Origin: Syntrophotalea acetylenivorans
GTDB lineage: Bacteria > Desulfobacterota > Desulfuromonadia > Desulfuromonadales > Syntrophotaleaceae
Length of the DNA stretch: 64,000 nt
Reading direction: 5' to 3'
NCBI RefSeq assembly: GCF_001887775.1
Contig: NZ_CP015519.1
Span: 1,240,001 to 1,304,000 of the forward strand
Shown here: positions 25,435 to 34,348 of the stretch, in pieces
Layout: the number at the start of each line of letters is the position of its first letter
Numbering within the stretch: the stretch's first letter is position 1
The notes under the pieces: generated by a model
Database searches by the model: none
What the model was told of the DNA's origin: nothing
What the model saw: the letters and a program-made list of their open reading frames with translations, nothing else
Position numbers and translations under genes: made by a program

Positions 25435-27628
25435 CGTCCTTCCCTTCCTGAGCGGCGGTTGCCACGTTACCGCCCTGATCGTCGAGAGTCACGACGTTCC
25501 AGCGATCGCGAGCGGCCCTCTTCAGCAATCGTTCATCGTGACTGAACAGAATGATCTGATGCTCGCTGCTAAGTCGTTCCAATACCTTGAGCGCCTCGGC
25601 CAAGCGTTGACGGTCGAGATTGACCAACGGATCATCGAGAAGTAGCGGCAGAGGAATGCCGTTGGCCAGTTGCCGGGTCAGAGCCAGGCGAACAGCGAAA
25701 TAGACCGCATCGTTGGTTCCGCGACTGTAAGACTCGACCGGCCGCCAATCCCTGCCCCGCCCCGGCAGGGACAGGGAGAAATCATCGGCGAGGCGAACTT
25801 TCTGATACCGTCCGGCGGTGAGCAGCCCCAGGTAACGTCCGATCTCCGCAGCAAAGCGTTCCAGATAAGTACGGCGAAACTCGTCTACCGATTCGGACAG
25901 CAGTTGATAGGCCACGGCCAAGGCATCCCGTTGCTGCAGCAGCGCCGCCTCCCGTTCCTTGAGCTGTTCGCCTTCCTCTTCGATCTGCTGCAGATTGCTC
26001 AATTCTCCCTGCAGTGCCGCCTCGCGCCGGGTCAGGTCGAGTAATTGCTGTTCATTCTGGCGGATCGTTTCGCGCAGCTGCAGCAACTGCTCCTCGGCCC
26101 GGGGGAGCTCTTCGGCACTCATCAGCTCCTCCTGGCGCAACGGCTTTTCCTGCTCCATACGTTCGCCGAGGACAGCCAATTCGCGGGTTAGCAGTTCTTT
26201 TTCCTCGCTCAGATGCTCGGAGTTGTCCAACACCTGCAGAGCGCTTTCCACCTCCTTGATTTGGCCCAACAACTGCCGATGGCGCTCAAGGTTCTTTTGC
26301 ATCCGCACCAGTTCCACCGGCGAAGTGGACAGGCCACGAACCTCCAAGCGGTTGCTGAGATCGATGCGACGCTCCCTTGCCTCGTCCCGTTGGCGCTCGA
26401 CAACCTGCAATTTTTCCTGCAAGTCCTTGCGCTGGCCTCCCAGTTTAAAGCAACGCCACAGGTGCAGGCCCCAAAAAGTGACGGTTGCCGCCCCGGCCAG
26501 CACAAAAAGGGGAAGTTTGAATGCTCCGCCAAACAAACCGGCCGCTACGGCGACCAGAACCGCTGCCACAGAAATCAGGACCGGTCGTTTCCAAGCGGGA
26601 TTGGCATGTTTGGCAACCTCTTGCTGCAAAGCACTGGCCTCAGCCTGTAAAGTTACCATCTCCTTGCGTATGCTTTCACCTTCGAGAAGCAAGGGAGGCA
26701 ACTCTTCCGGCATTTCCCGGGGCAAACCGGTTTTTGCCAGATCCTTTTCCAGGTCGGCGCGCCGCTTTTCCAGTTCCTCGACCTTGCCGGACTCTCGATG
26801 AATCCTGCCGTAATCCTTGCGCAGGCTGCCTTCTTTCTCTTCCAGCTGCCATTGCTTACGCACCCAGTCCAGGTAACGTTCACCGGAGGCCAAATTCTCC
26901 CGGTCCTTTTCCATCGTTTCACTTAGCGCTGCGATCTGCTCCCGCAGGGAGGAAAGCTCCTTAAGGCCCTGTTCGGCAGCGAACCAGCGCTGCTGAAGCA
27001 CCTCAATCCTATCGCTCAGTTCATCGAGTTGGCGGGGCCGGGTCTTGTCCTTACCCCAGGGATTCTTGCGGGTAATGTTGAAATAATCATCGCTCAATGA
27101 CGCCAGAACCTGATCATAATCGACTTCAACATAACCGGACAGCAATGCCTTGAGGCGGGTGGTCAGACCATTGCGATCGGCCAGCTCCAGGTCACCCTGG
27201 CCGAAAAAGAGGCTGGACCGAAAGATATCCTCATCGGCCACAGCCAACAGCCGGTTAAGCTGATCAAGGTATTCGGCCCGTTCAGAGGAACGTCCTTGCG
27301 GGGCAGCCTTTCCGTCGAACTGATAGAGAACCTGATAGAGATCGTCACGCTCAACCAGCTGCACCCGGTCGCTGAGCAGTTCCCGCTCGATACGCACCGT
27401 GCAACCGCCATTTTCCAGAGCCAGGGCGGCCTCGCAACTGCCCTGTCTTCCCCAGGGCTTGTAGCGTTCTTTGTCCCGCAGACCGAACAACGCCGCCGGG
27501 ATGGATTCCATCATGGTCGACTTACCGGACTCGTTGGCTCCAACGACCAGATTGAACCCCCGCCGGAAATCAAAACTCCGCTCAGTGAACTTACCGAAGT
27601 GCTTCAGCTCCAGACTGCGAAGAATCAT
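25409..27628 (-). CDS. SbcC/Rad50-like ATPase, YhaN type
   Basis: 739 residues. The N-terminal ATPase half has Walker A GANESGKST (about 30-38); a long coiled coil (about 180-590) is interrupted by two hydrophobic segments near 350-395. A C-terminal half carries the ABC signature region ESYSRGTNDAVYF and Walker B LPLLLDDPLVNLD. The membrane hairpin inside the coil is the mark of YhaN-type proteins rather than true SbcC. It overlaps the phosphoesterase gene by 4 bases (ATGA), so the two form a nuclease-ATPase pair. The likely role is DNA end processing; direct evidence for the YhaN group is sparse. Confidence 0.88.
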   Translation of the reverse strand: MILRSLELKHFGKFTERSFDFRRGFNLVVGANESGKSTMMESIPAALFGLRDKERYKPWGRQGSCEAALALENGGCTVRIERELLSDRVQLVERDDLYQVLYQFDGKAAPQGRSSERAEYLDQLNRLLAVADEDIFRSSLFFGQGDLELADRNGLTTRLKALLSGYVEVDYDQVLASLSDDYFNITRKNPWGKDKTRPRQLDELSDRIEVLQQRWFAAEQGLKELSSLREQIAALSETMEKDRENLASGERYLDWVRKQWQLEEKEGSLRKDYGRIHRESGKVEELEKRRADLEKDLAKTGLPREMPEELPPLLLEGESIRKEMVTLQAEASALQQEVAKHANPAWKRPVLISVAAVLVAVAAGLFGGAFKLPLFVLAGAATVTFWGLHLWRCFKLGGQRKDLQEKLQVVERQRDEARERRIDLSNRLEVRGLSTSPVELVRMQKNLERHRQLLGQIKEVESALQVLDNSEHLSEEKELLTRELAVLGERMEQEKPLRQEELMSAEELPRAEEQLLQLRETIRQNEQQLLDLTRREAALQGELSNLQQIEEEGEQLKEREAALLQQRDALAVAYQLLSESVDEFRRTYLERFAAEIGRYLGLLTAGRYQKVRLADDFSLSLPGRGRDWRPVESYSRGTNDAVYFAVRLALTRQLANGIPLPLLLDDPLVNLDRQRLAEALKVLERLSSEHQIILFSHDERLLKRAARDRWNVVTLDDQGGNVATAAQEGKDDGKQLSFL

Positions 27629-28755
27629 TGGTCACCCCCGCTAAAAGCGCGAAAGCGGGTCAATACTTCGCGAAAGGCGTGTTCAATTACCGGCCGCTCA
27701 TCATCCTGAACTTCTGCCATCAACTTCCGGGCACGGCGGACAAACATACCTCGAACCGTCTCTTCCGGTTCGATCCGGCGCGCGTAGTCGCTATCGAAAA
27801 GGCGGGTTTCATCCTGCAGTTCAAGATAGAAGAAACCATCTTCGCAACGACTTTGTAAGGCAGACAGGTCGATGGGAGCTTCAAGAATTCCGGTCAGGGT
27901 CAGACGCAACAGCAGCTTGGAGTTATTCAAAGAGGCAACACGCCCCACAGCCTCATCCAACTCGGTACAACCGGACAGATCGAGGGTCTCCTCGGCCAGT
28001 TCCCGGCCATTAACCTCCAAGGGCTCCACCGCTGCCTGGTTTTTATCGATGGTCACCAAGGCGCAGTATCGTGATCCGTTTTCGCCAAAACGTTTACCTT
28101 CCGGGGAGCCTGGATAGCAGGCATAAATCCGTTCATTTTCGGACAGCACTTCAAAGCTGTGATAATGCCCCAGGGCCACATAGTCGAGCCCCCAGCTCTT
28201 GAGGTTTTCAAGAGAAAAAGGCAAGTCTTTTTTACGGTAATTCCATTCCGGGCTGCCTTGCCGGGAACCGTGCAACAACCCCACGTGCAAACCTTCGTCG
28301 CACCGCCGTTGCATACCTTCCAGGGCATCCTCCGAAACATAACTGCGATAAGCAAAACCGTACAGATAGACCTGCTGGCCATCGACGGTGAGTGCCACCG
28401 GTTCTTTAACTTGTGGCTGATCGAGCAAGACCACCCCGGGAAAGTCCTCCTGACGATAGACGGCATCGGTGGAGACCAGACTGTCATGGGTGCCGGGCAG
28501 CAATACCGGCACGATACCACGTTCAGAAAGGCGTTGCAGACCGGCCTGGACCTTGCCCAGGGCCACTTTACCAGGGCGTGGATGATCGAACAAATCTCCG
28601 GCCACAAGCAATAACTGGGCATCCTTTTTGATGGCCAGGGTCACGATACGTTCAAAAGTTTCGAGAAAATCGACCTGCCGCTGCGGTGCGCGATTGCCAA
28701 GGGAGGCAAAAGAACCGTCAAGATGCAGATCGGCGGTATGCAGAATACGAATCAT
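27625..28755 (-). CDS. SbcD/Mre11-like metallophosphoesterase, YhaO type
   Basis: 376 residues. Metal-binding motifs are TADLHLDG at the N-terminus, VAGDLFDHP, LPGTHDS and the C-terminal GHYHSFE. This is the catalytic nuclease partner of the YhaN-like ATPase that overlaps it by 4 bases downstream. It resembles Bacillus YhaO and short SbcD proteins. The gene heads the minus-strand run yhaO-yhaN-hinT and starts with a good motif for a cytoplasmic enzyme, with no signal peptide. Confidence 0.93.
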   Translation of the reverse strand: MIRILHTADLHLDGSFASLGNRAPQRQVDFLETFERIVTLAIKKDAQLLLVAGDLFDHPRPGKVALGKVQAGLQRLSERGIVPVLLPGTHDSLVSTDAVYRQEDFPGVVLLDQPQVKEPVALTVDGQQVYLYGFAYRSYVSEDALEGMQRRCDEGLHVGLLHGSRQGSPEWNYRKKDLPFSLENLKSWGLDYVALGHYHSFEVLSENERIYACYPGSPEGKRFGENGSRYCALVTIDKNQAAVEPLEVNGRELAEETLDLSGCTELDEAVGRVASLNNSKLLLRLTLTGILEAPIDLSALQSRCEDGFFYLELQDETRLFDSDYARRIEPEETVRGMFVRRARKLMAEVQDDERPVIEHAFREVLTRFRAFSGGDQ

Positions 28756-28864
28756 GGCAAAACGCCTCTTTTTATCGGGCTATTAAAACAGCCCGCAAAA
28801 CCCCCGGAAGGGCTTAAAAAACATGCTATCGACCGAATGTAAGGTCTAAGCCTGAAAAAGTTTA

Positions 28865-29641
28865 TCAATTTTGCTGCTCTTGTTGAGTCTGTTGACGATA
28901 ATAACGCCGGTCCCACCACCCATGATCCACGGCAGCGGACAGTGCTTCGCCAACCAAAACCAAAGTCAACCCGGAACGACGTCCGCCGCTACCGGCAAAA
29001 AGGTCCCGGTCCCCGCACTGGGAAACGATGTCGTCCAGAGTCCCGTTCACCACCTCTTCACCGGAGAAACCGAGCCGGTGCACCAGGCTGATGGCGACAT
29101 TTTTCCCGTACCCCCGCCGTAAACGTTCTACCAGCTCGGTTAACGGCAGATGATTCATATAGATCGCCAGGGTTACTCCAGGGGCCGCCAATTCCTCCAG
29201 AGAGGGACTGCCAGGCAGTTCTTCGAGAACTCGGGGTGAGACAATCAGGGTACGACTGCAGGTCCCTGACAGATTAAGGGTACGCTTTAGAAGCGCCGAG
29301 GCTGCATTAACCGTACTGACTCCTGGCACCACCTGGGCCGCATCCCCCAGGTGCTCTATCAGGGCCTGAAAGGGAGAGAAAAAGGTCAGATCTCCCGGAA
29401 CCAGAAAAACCACCGATCCCCGTTGTCGCTGTTCATGCAACTGCGTCAACAATCCGTCAAAACTATAATCATAAGGGTTATAAAATTCCTTACCGGCCAA
29501 TAGACCGGCAAAGGTTTGATCAAAGGGGCTAAAGGCATAGACCGTCCGGCTTTCAGCGAGCAATCGCGCCCCTTTAAGGGTCAACAATTCGGGATCGCCG
29601 GGGCCGGCACCGACAAAATAAACCAGGCTCACAGCTGGCAC
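28865..29641 (-). CDS. Tetrapyrrole (corrin/porphyrin) methylase family, CobM/CbiF-like
   Basis: 258 residues. The SAM-binding loop GAGPGDPELLTLKGARLL and VVPGVSTVNAASA are hallmarks of the uroporphyrinogen/precorrin methylases, and CbiF/CobM is the closest subgroup I can suggest. The protein is unusual in the middle (YAFSPFDQTFAGLL and YNPYDYSFDGLL segments) and no other cobalamin or heme genes are close. It overlaps the end of tlyA by 13 bases, so they are co-transcribed. The exact substrate is uncertain. Confidence 0.8.
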   Translation of the reverse strand: MPAVSLVYFVGAGPGDPELLTLKGARLLAESRTVYAFSPFDQTFAGLLAGKEFYNPYDYSFDGLLTQLHEQRQRGSVVFLVPGDLTFFSPFQALIEHLGDAAQVVPGVSTVNAASALLKRTLNLSGTCSRTLIVSPRVLEELPGSPSLEELAAPGVTLAIYMNHLPLTELVERLRRGYGKNVAISLVHRLGFSGEEVVNGTLDDIVSQCGDRDLFAGSGGRRSGLTLVLVGEALSAAVDHGWWDRRYYRQQTQQEQQN

Positions 29642-30387
29642 CCTTCTTGCTGTGTCTTTTGTAAATAGATAAGAAACTCACGATTGCCCTTCGGACCGAG
29701 CACCGGACTCTCGACCACCCCCCGAACCCGGCAGCCGAGTTCCGTGGCCAGTTGCTCGATACGCGCCACCACCGTAGCATGCTGTTCGGGGTCACGAACA
29801 ACCCCGCCCTTGCCGACTTGACCACGGCCAACCTCGAACTGAGGTTTGATCAAGGCGACCACCTCGGCACCGTCGGCGAGCAACGACAAAGTTACCGGCA
29901 ATACCTTGTCAAGGGAGATAAAGGACGCATCGATCACAGCCAACGAGGGCACTTCAGCAAGTTGATTGCTTTGCAGATGACGAATATTGGTCCGTTCCAG
30001 GTTGACCACCCGGGGATCCTGTCGCAGACTCCAGGCCAACTGGCCATAACCGACATCGACAGCGTAAACCTTGGCAGCCCCTTTTTGCAGCAGACAATCG
30101 GTGAAGCCCCCCGTCGAAGCGCCAACGTCGATGGCCACACGGTCGGTCACTGCTAAAGCAAAATGTTCCAGGGCTTTGGCCAACTTCAAGCCACCCCGCG
30201 AGACATAAGGAATATCCTCGCCCTTGAGGCGAATTTCAGCATCGCTGGCCACGCCGGTACCGGCCTTGTCGACCAGCTGCTCATTGACCAGTACTTTGCC
30301 GGCCAGAATCAGGCTACGAGCCCGCTCGCGCGATGGCACAAGGCCACGCATAACCAGTAATTTGTCGAGACGTTCTTTTGGAGGCAT
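29629..30387 (-). CDS. tlyA: TlyA-family rRNA 2'-O-methyltransferase
   Basis: 252 residues. An N-terminal S4 RNA-binding domain (about 1-65, RLDKLLVMRGLVPSRERAR) precedes an FtsJ-type methyltransferase (motif I AIDVGASTGGFTDCLLQ; motif IV ALIKPQFEVGR). TlyA methylates cytidines of 16S and 23S rRNA; the gene is often adjacent to exonuclease VII or isoprenoid genes but not here. It overlaps the tetrapyrrole methylase gene by 13 bases downstream. Confidence 0.93.
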   Translation of the reverse strand: MPPKERLDKLLVMRGLVPSRERARSLILAGKVLVNEQLVDKAGTGVASDAEIRLKGEDIPYVSRGGLKLAKALEHFALAVTDRVAIDVGASTGGFTDCLLQKGAAKVYAVDVGYGQLAWSLRQDPRVVNLERTNIRHLQSNQLAEVPSLAVIDASFISLDKVLPVTLSLLADGAEVVALIKPQFEVGRGQVGKGGVVRDPEQHATVVARIEQLATELGCRVRGVVESPVLGPKGNREFLIYLQKTQQEGCQL

Positions 30388-30620
30388 CGGCGCACGCAGC
30401 CGCTTAAAACGGCAAAATAAAAGGGTCTGCAGGGCGGCAAAAGACCGCTAAAACATGGGTCAACAGACTATCATAGGGGGTGGCGACGGGCAACAGTTTT
30501 GACCGCCCTGAGTATTGCAGACACCACTGAAAAAAAATGAAAAAAAGGCACGGGACAAAACCAAGGCGCTTTGTTAAAGTTGTCTACTGTGCACCATGCC
30601 ATTGACATTCAAGGGTTAAC

Positions 30621-31820
30621 ATGCCGGGAAAAATCCTCCTTACTCAACAGGAAACCGCCGCCGCGCAGGCGATCTACCAGGTACTGCGTGACGAAGGCTA
30701 TCATATTCTGCGTGCCGCCAACCTGACGGAGACCGAAAGCATGCTGCAACAGCTACCCGATCTGCTGTTGCTCGATTCAGACCTGGACGACCTGCACCAG
30801 GCCAATAGCTGGTCAGAGCTGGCTTTCCAGTGCCAGCAGGAAAGCGTTTCCTGCCTGCTCTACTCCTCCCGCACGCAGGATGAGTTTAAAACCAGCAATA
30901 CAACGCCCTCCTGGATAGACAATACCATCAACCGCCCCGATGACGCCCAGGAAGTGCGCTTCAAGGTTGCAGCCCAATTAACCATTCGGCGCCTGACCTA
31001 CGAAGCCGAACTCGCCAACAGGCGGTTGCTGGAAAAGCAAGATCAACTCGAAGAATATCAACGTTCGGCGGCTGAAATCCAGAAGTCACTGTTACCCACC
31101 AGCCTGCCGGATACAATTAACCTGCAAGTCGCCTGGCGCCTGGTTCCATGCGAAAAGGTCGGCGGAGACCTGTTCAACATCGTGCGCCTTACGGAAGACA
31201 CCGTCCTGGCCTACGTTCTGGATGTCAGCGGCCACGGCATCTCCTCTGCCATGGTCACTGTTTCGGTCACCCAAAGCCTCTCTCCTCATGCCGGTCGTAT
31301 CGTCCGTCGACCGCAGAACAAGCCGCCTTACTTCCGCCTGCTGTCCCCGGCAGAAGTCCTTCAGCAACTGGAGCAGGAATATCCACTGGAGCGCTTCGGC
31401 AAGCTTTTCACCATCAGCTATCTGCTCATCAACACCCGCACCGGTCAGATACGCTACAGCAACGCAGGCCACCCTCCGCCGCTGCTGGTACGAAGTGACG
31501 GTTCCTGCAAAGCCCTGAAAGCCGGCGGCTCCATTATCGGCACCGGTTGTTCTGGCCCCTTTGAAGAAGAAGAGGTCCTCCTGCACCGTGGAGACCGGTT
31601 ATTTCTATATTCTGACGGGGTCACTGAACACAGCAACAAGCAAAACCTGCAGTTCGGCCAGGAACGCTTGTTCCGCAAGCTGACCGCCAATAAAAAACGC
31701 CCCCTTGAACCTGCCTTGGACAATCTGATCGAAGCCCTTAAAAGTCACGGCCAGGATATGATTTTCAAGGACGACCTGACCCTGATCGGCATCGAATACC
31801 TGGGCAATAACGACTCATAG
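30621..31820 (+). CDS. RsbU-type PP2C phosphatase with degenerate receiver
   Basis: 399 residues: receiver-like domain (about 4-120), a coiled linker (about 125-155), then a SpoIIE/RsbU PP2C phosphatase (about 165-390). Catalytic motifs are KVGGDLFN, DVSGHGISSAM, FLYSDGVTEH and DDLTLI. In the receiver the likely phosphoacceptor Asp52 (DLLLLDSD) is kept, but the acidic pair near the N-terminus is replaced by QQ, so Mg binding may be weak. These phosphatases dephosphorylate anti-anti-sigma factors of partner-switching systems; no such partner lies nearby. Another regulator gene with a PilZ domain follows. Confidence 0.88.
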   Translation: MPGKILLTQQETAAAQAIYQVLRDEGYHILRAANLTETESMLQQLPDLLLLDSDLDDLHQANSWSELAFQCQQESVSCLLYSSRTQDEFKTSNTTPSWIDNTINRPDDAQEVRFKVAAQLTIRRLTYEAELANRRLLEKQDQLEEYQRSAAEIQKSLLPTSLPDTINLQVAWRLVPCEKVGGDLFNIVRLTEDTVLAYVLDVSGHGISSAMVTVSVTQSLSPHAGRIVRRPQNKPPYFRLLSPAEVLQQLEQEYPLERFGKLFTISYLLINTRTGQIRYSNAGHPPPLLVRSDGSCKALKAGGSIIGTGCSGPFEEEEVLLHRGDRLFLYSDGVTEHSNKQNLQFGQERLFRKLTANKKRPLEPALDNLIEALKSHGQDMIFKDDLTLIGIEYLGNNDS

Positions 31821-32013
31821 CGTCAATAGCCCCCTGGCGGCATTTCTCTGTCCTTAACAACAAAAACAGGCTCGACAGTGCTCTACGAACAAAAGATGGG
31901 TTGCTTTTTTGCCCCCCTTCCCTTATTACTTCCAAGGCGTTAAAGTTGAGGAAAATGGTGTTGTTCCCGCAACGAAAACTTTCTGATATTTAATCAGCAG
32001 AAGGGTGTTATCC

Positions 32014-32697
32014 ATGATCAAATTGCTGCTTCTCTCCGACAATACTGAAGCGGTATCGGCCTGCCAAAAAGCCTTTAAGCAAATAGATGTTTGCTGTGAA
32101 TGGGTTGACAATATTGAGAACATGAACCAGCGACTTGTGCGCGGCCCCTATAACGGGCTGGTTCTTGATGTGCTGGCCACGGCAAAATTTTCACCAAAGG
32201 ACAAAGCTTTTATCCAGGAGGCTTCTGAGTACTACCCCACCTTACTGGTGCGTTGGAACACAGCGGTCCAAAAGATTGGAGGCCTGGTCTTTGGCGAGAT
32301 TCTCGACAAGGAAGACCCCCTCGGAGACTTTGTTAAACGGTTCTGTCGCTCCGATCGCGCCCTGATCTTCCGGGAAAACAAACGATACGACATCCACCTT
32401 AATGTCTTGTTAAGCCCAGACCAAAAGTTTTCCATGGAGCGAGTCGAAAAAACCGCCACCCTCGATCTCTCCCGAGGCGGCTGTTTTATTATCTCCAGCC
32501 ACAACTGGAACAACATCGATACCGCCTGGATTCGCTTGCTTGAGCTTGACGACTCAAGTCCCATTCGAGTAGAGCTCTGCAGCTACGTGCCCTGGGGCAA
32601 GCAGACGCGAATTCCCGGCATCGGCACCAAGTTTATTGACCTGCAACCGAATCAACGGCAGGAGATCTATCAGTACTGCGACGATTCGCCGTCTTAA
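32014..32697 (+). CDS. PilZ-domain protein with N-terminal receiver-like domain
   Basis: 227 residues from the ATG at 32014, preceded by AGAAGGG (a GTG three codons upstream is possible). The N-terminal about 110 residues look like a decayed receiver (MIKLLLLSDN start, LVLD with Asp52). The C-terminal PilZ domain has RxxxR at R120-R124 and DxSxxG at D151-S153-G156, the c-di-GMP contact residues. It would link c-di-GMP to an output that is not encoded in the protein. It follows the RsbU-type phosphatase after about 190 bases that hold no gene or clear terminator. Confidence 0.8.
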   Translation: MIKLLLLSDNTEAVSACQKAFKQIDVCCEWVDNIENMNQRLVRGPYNGLVLDVLATAKFSPKDKAFIQEASEYYPTLLVRWNTAVQKIGGLVFGEILDKEDPLGDFVKRFCRSDRALIFRENKRYDIHLNVLLSPDQKFSMERVEKTATLDLSRGGCFIISSHNWNNIDTAWIRLLELDDSSPIRVELCSYVPWGKQTRIPGIGTKFIDLQPNQRQEIYQYCDDSPS

Positions 32698-32898
32698 TCG
32701 CACGTCCCGCCCATCTCTTTTTTCTGCCAATAAGCAATTCAGGGCTTCCCCGCAACCCCAGACCCTTGTCTAAAAACTATATATTTCTTGCCCGTGGTCA
32801 ATTATTTCGGTTACTGTCTGGGCTATTCTGAGCGCCAACGATGATGACAATACCCGGGAGAGCATTTCACAGCAGCCTCCCGGAAGGAGAAGCGCACC

Positions 32899-34251
32899 GT
32901 GCCCAACCGCAATCACACAACGGCAGCATCTACCACCGAGGAAGCCGCCTTTCGCACCTATCCCAGCAAGCTGTTCGTTGAAACCACCACTCATTGCAAC
33001 CTGCTCTGCCCCATGTGCGTCAAACAGGCAGCGGACAGTAAGGTCATCGAAGGTGACCTTAGGCAAGAAACCTTTGCCGCGCTGGAGCCGGCATTTCCTT
33101 ACTTGGAAGCCCTGGTACTCAACGGCATCGGCGAGCCGCTGATGCACCCCCACCTGCTCGAATGGATAGCCAGGGCCCGGCAAAGAATGCCCGATAGCGC
33201 CTGGATCGGTTTTCAGTCCAACGGCCTGCTCCTCGATCAACAGACGGCCCTCGCCCTGGTCGATGCCGGCCTCGACCGCATCTGCCTGTCGGTGGACGGA
33301 GTCAGCCCCGACACCTTCAGCAAGGTTCGAGAAGGCGAAAGCCTCAGCGACATGGATCGCGCCTTTGCGGTGCTCGCTGAGGCACGACGCGCACGACCGA
33401 AGGGTCGACTGAAGGTCGGCTCCGAGTTCGTTACCATGCGCGAAAATCTTCATCAATTACCCGATACAGTACGCTGGGTGGCAGAAAGGGGTGCCGATTT
33501 TTTCATCGTCTCCCAGGCTCTACCCTACGACCCTTCCGGGGTGCAACAGACTACTTACCACAACGCTAGCGAGGCAGCGGTCGCGCTCTTCGATAAATGG
33601 AAACAAAAAATGGCGAAGATGGGGTTGGATATTTACTCCTACGACTATATGGCCTGGGAGAGAGAGCGGGTTTTAAAGAACCTGGTCGATCCGCGCATCC
33701 GCGAGGTTAACGCCATGGTAACCGAAATGCGCGCCGAGGCCCGCAAACTTGACATCTTCATGGATGTCATGCAACTGCTGAAACGGGACACGGCCTTGCA
33801 GACCGAGGTGGAGCATGTCTACGAGGAAGCACAACGGGTCGCCGATGAGATGGGTATTGAGCTCAAGCTGCCGGTGACCGTCCCTCTGGCCGATCGCAAG
33901 TGCGATTTCGTCACCGGCGGTTCGGCCTTCATCTCTTGGTACGGCGGAGTACACCCCTGCTATTTCCTCTGGCATCAGTACCGTTGCTACATTAACGATT
34001 GGGACAGACTGGTCAAGGTCAAGGAGTTCGGTCGTCTCGATGAACGTCCGCTGCTGGACATCTGGAACGACGAAGAATTCACCACATTCCGCCGTAACGT
34101 AGTGGAGTTCGACTACCCCTATTGCACCAATTGCTGCGTCGCCCCCTGCGACCTGGTCCAGGAAGAAGACTTTCTTCACGACTGCTTCGCCGGCAGCGAG
34201 TCTTGCGGTTCCTGCCAGTGGGCTATGGGGCTCTTGCAGTGCCTGCAGTAA
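32899..34251 (+). CDS. Radical SAM/SPASM protein, putative maturase
   Basis: 450 residues, starting at a GTG preceded by GGAAGGAGAAG. The radical SAM cluster motif CxxxCxxC is C33-C37-C40 (CNLLCPMC). The C-terminal SPASM-like part has many Cys residues (YPYCTNCCVAPCDLV, ESCGSCQW), able to hold auxiliary iron-sulfur clusters. Radical SAM/SPASM enzymes modify peptides or mature metalloenzymes. A helical insertion (about 245-320) is unusual. It is immediately upstream of selD in the same direction, so a role connected with selenoprotein or metalloenzyme maturation is possible, but this is inference. Confidence 0.8.
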   Translation: MPNRNHTTAASTTEEAAFRTYPSKLFVETTTHCNLLCPMCVKQAADSKVIEGDLRQETFAALEPAFPYLEALVLNGIGEPLMHPHLLEWIARARQRMPDSAWIGFQSNGLLLDQQTALALVDAGLDRICLSVDGVSPDTFSKVREGESLSDMDRAFAVLAEARRARPKGRLKVGSEFVTMRENLHQLPDTVRWVAERGADFFIVSQALPYDPSGVQQTTYHNASEAAVALFDKWKQKMAKMGLDIYSYDYMAWERERVLKNLVDPRIREVNAMVTEMRAEARKLDIFMDVMQLLKRDTALQTEVEHVYEEAQRVADEMGIELKLPVTVPLADRKCDFVTGGSAFISWYGGVHPCYFLWHQYRCYINDWDRLVKVKEFGRLDERPLLDIWNDEEFTTFRRNVVEFDYPYCTNCCVAPCDLVQEEDFLHDCFAGSESCGSCQWAMGLLQCLQ

Positions 34252-34348
34252 GGCACAGCACACCAAAAGTTAATCCACCCCCGATGATATAAATCGACTA
34301 CACTAACTCCACTTTTTTCATTATGCCATTTGATACAAGGAAGAAAAT

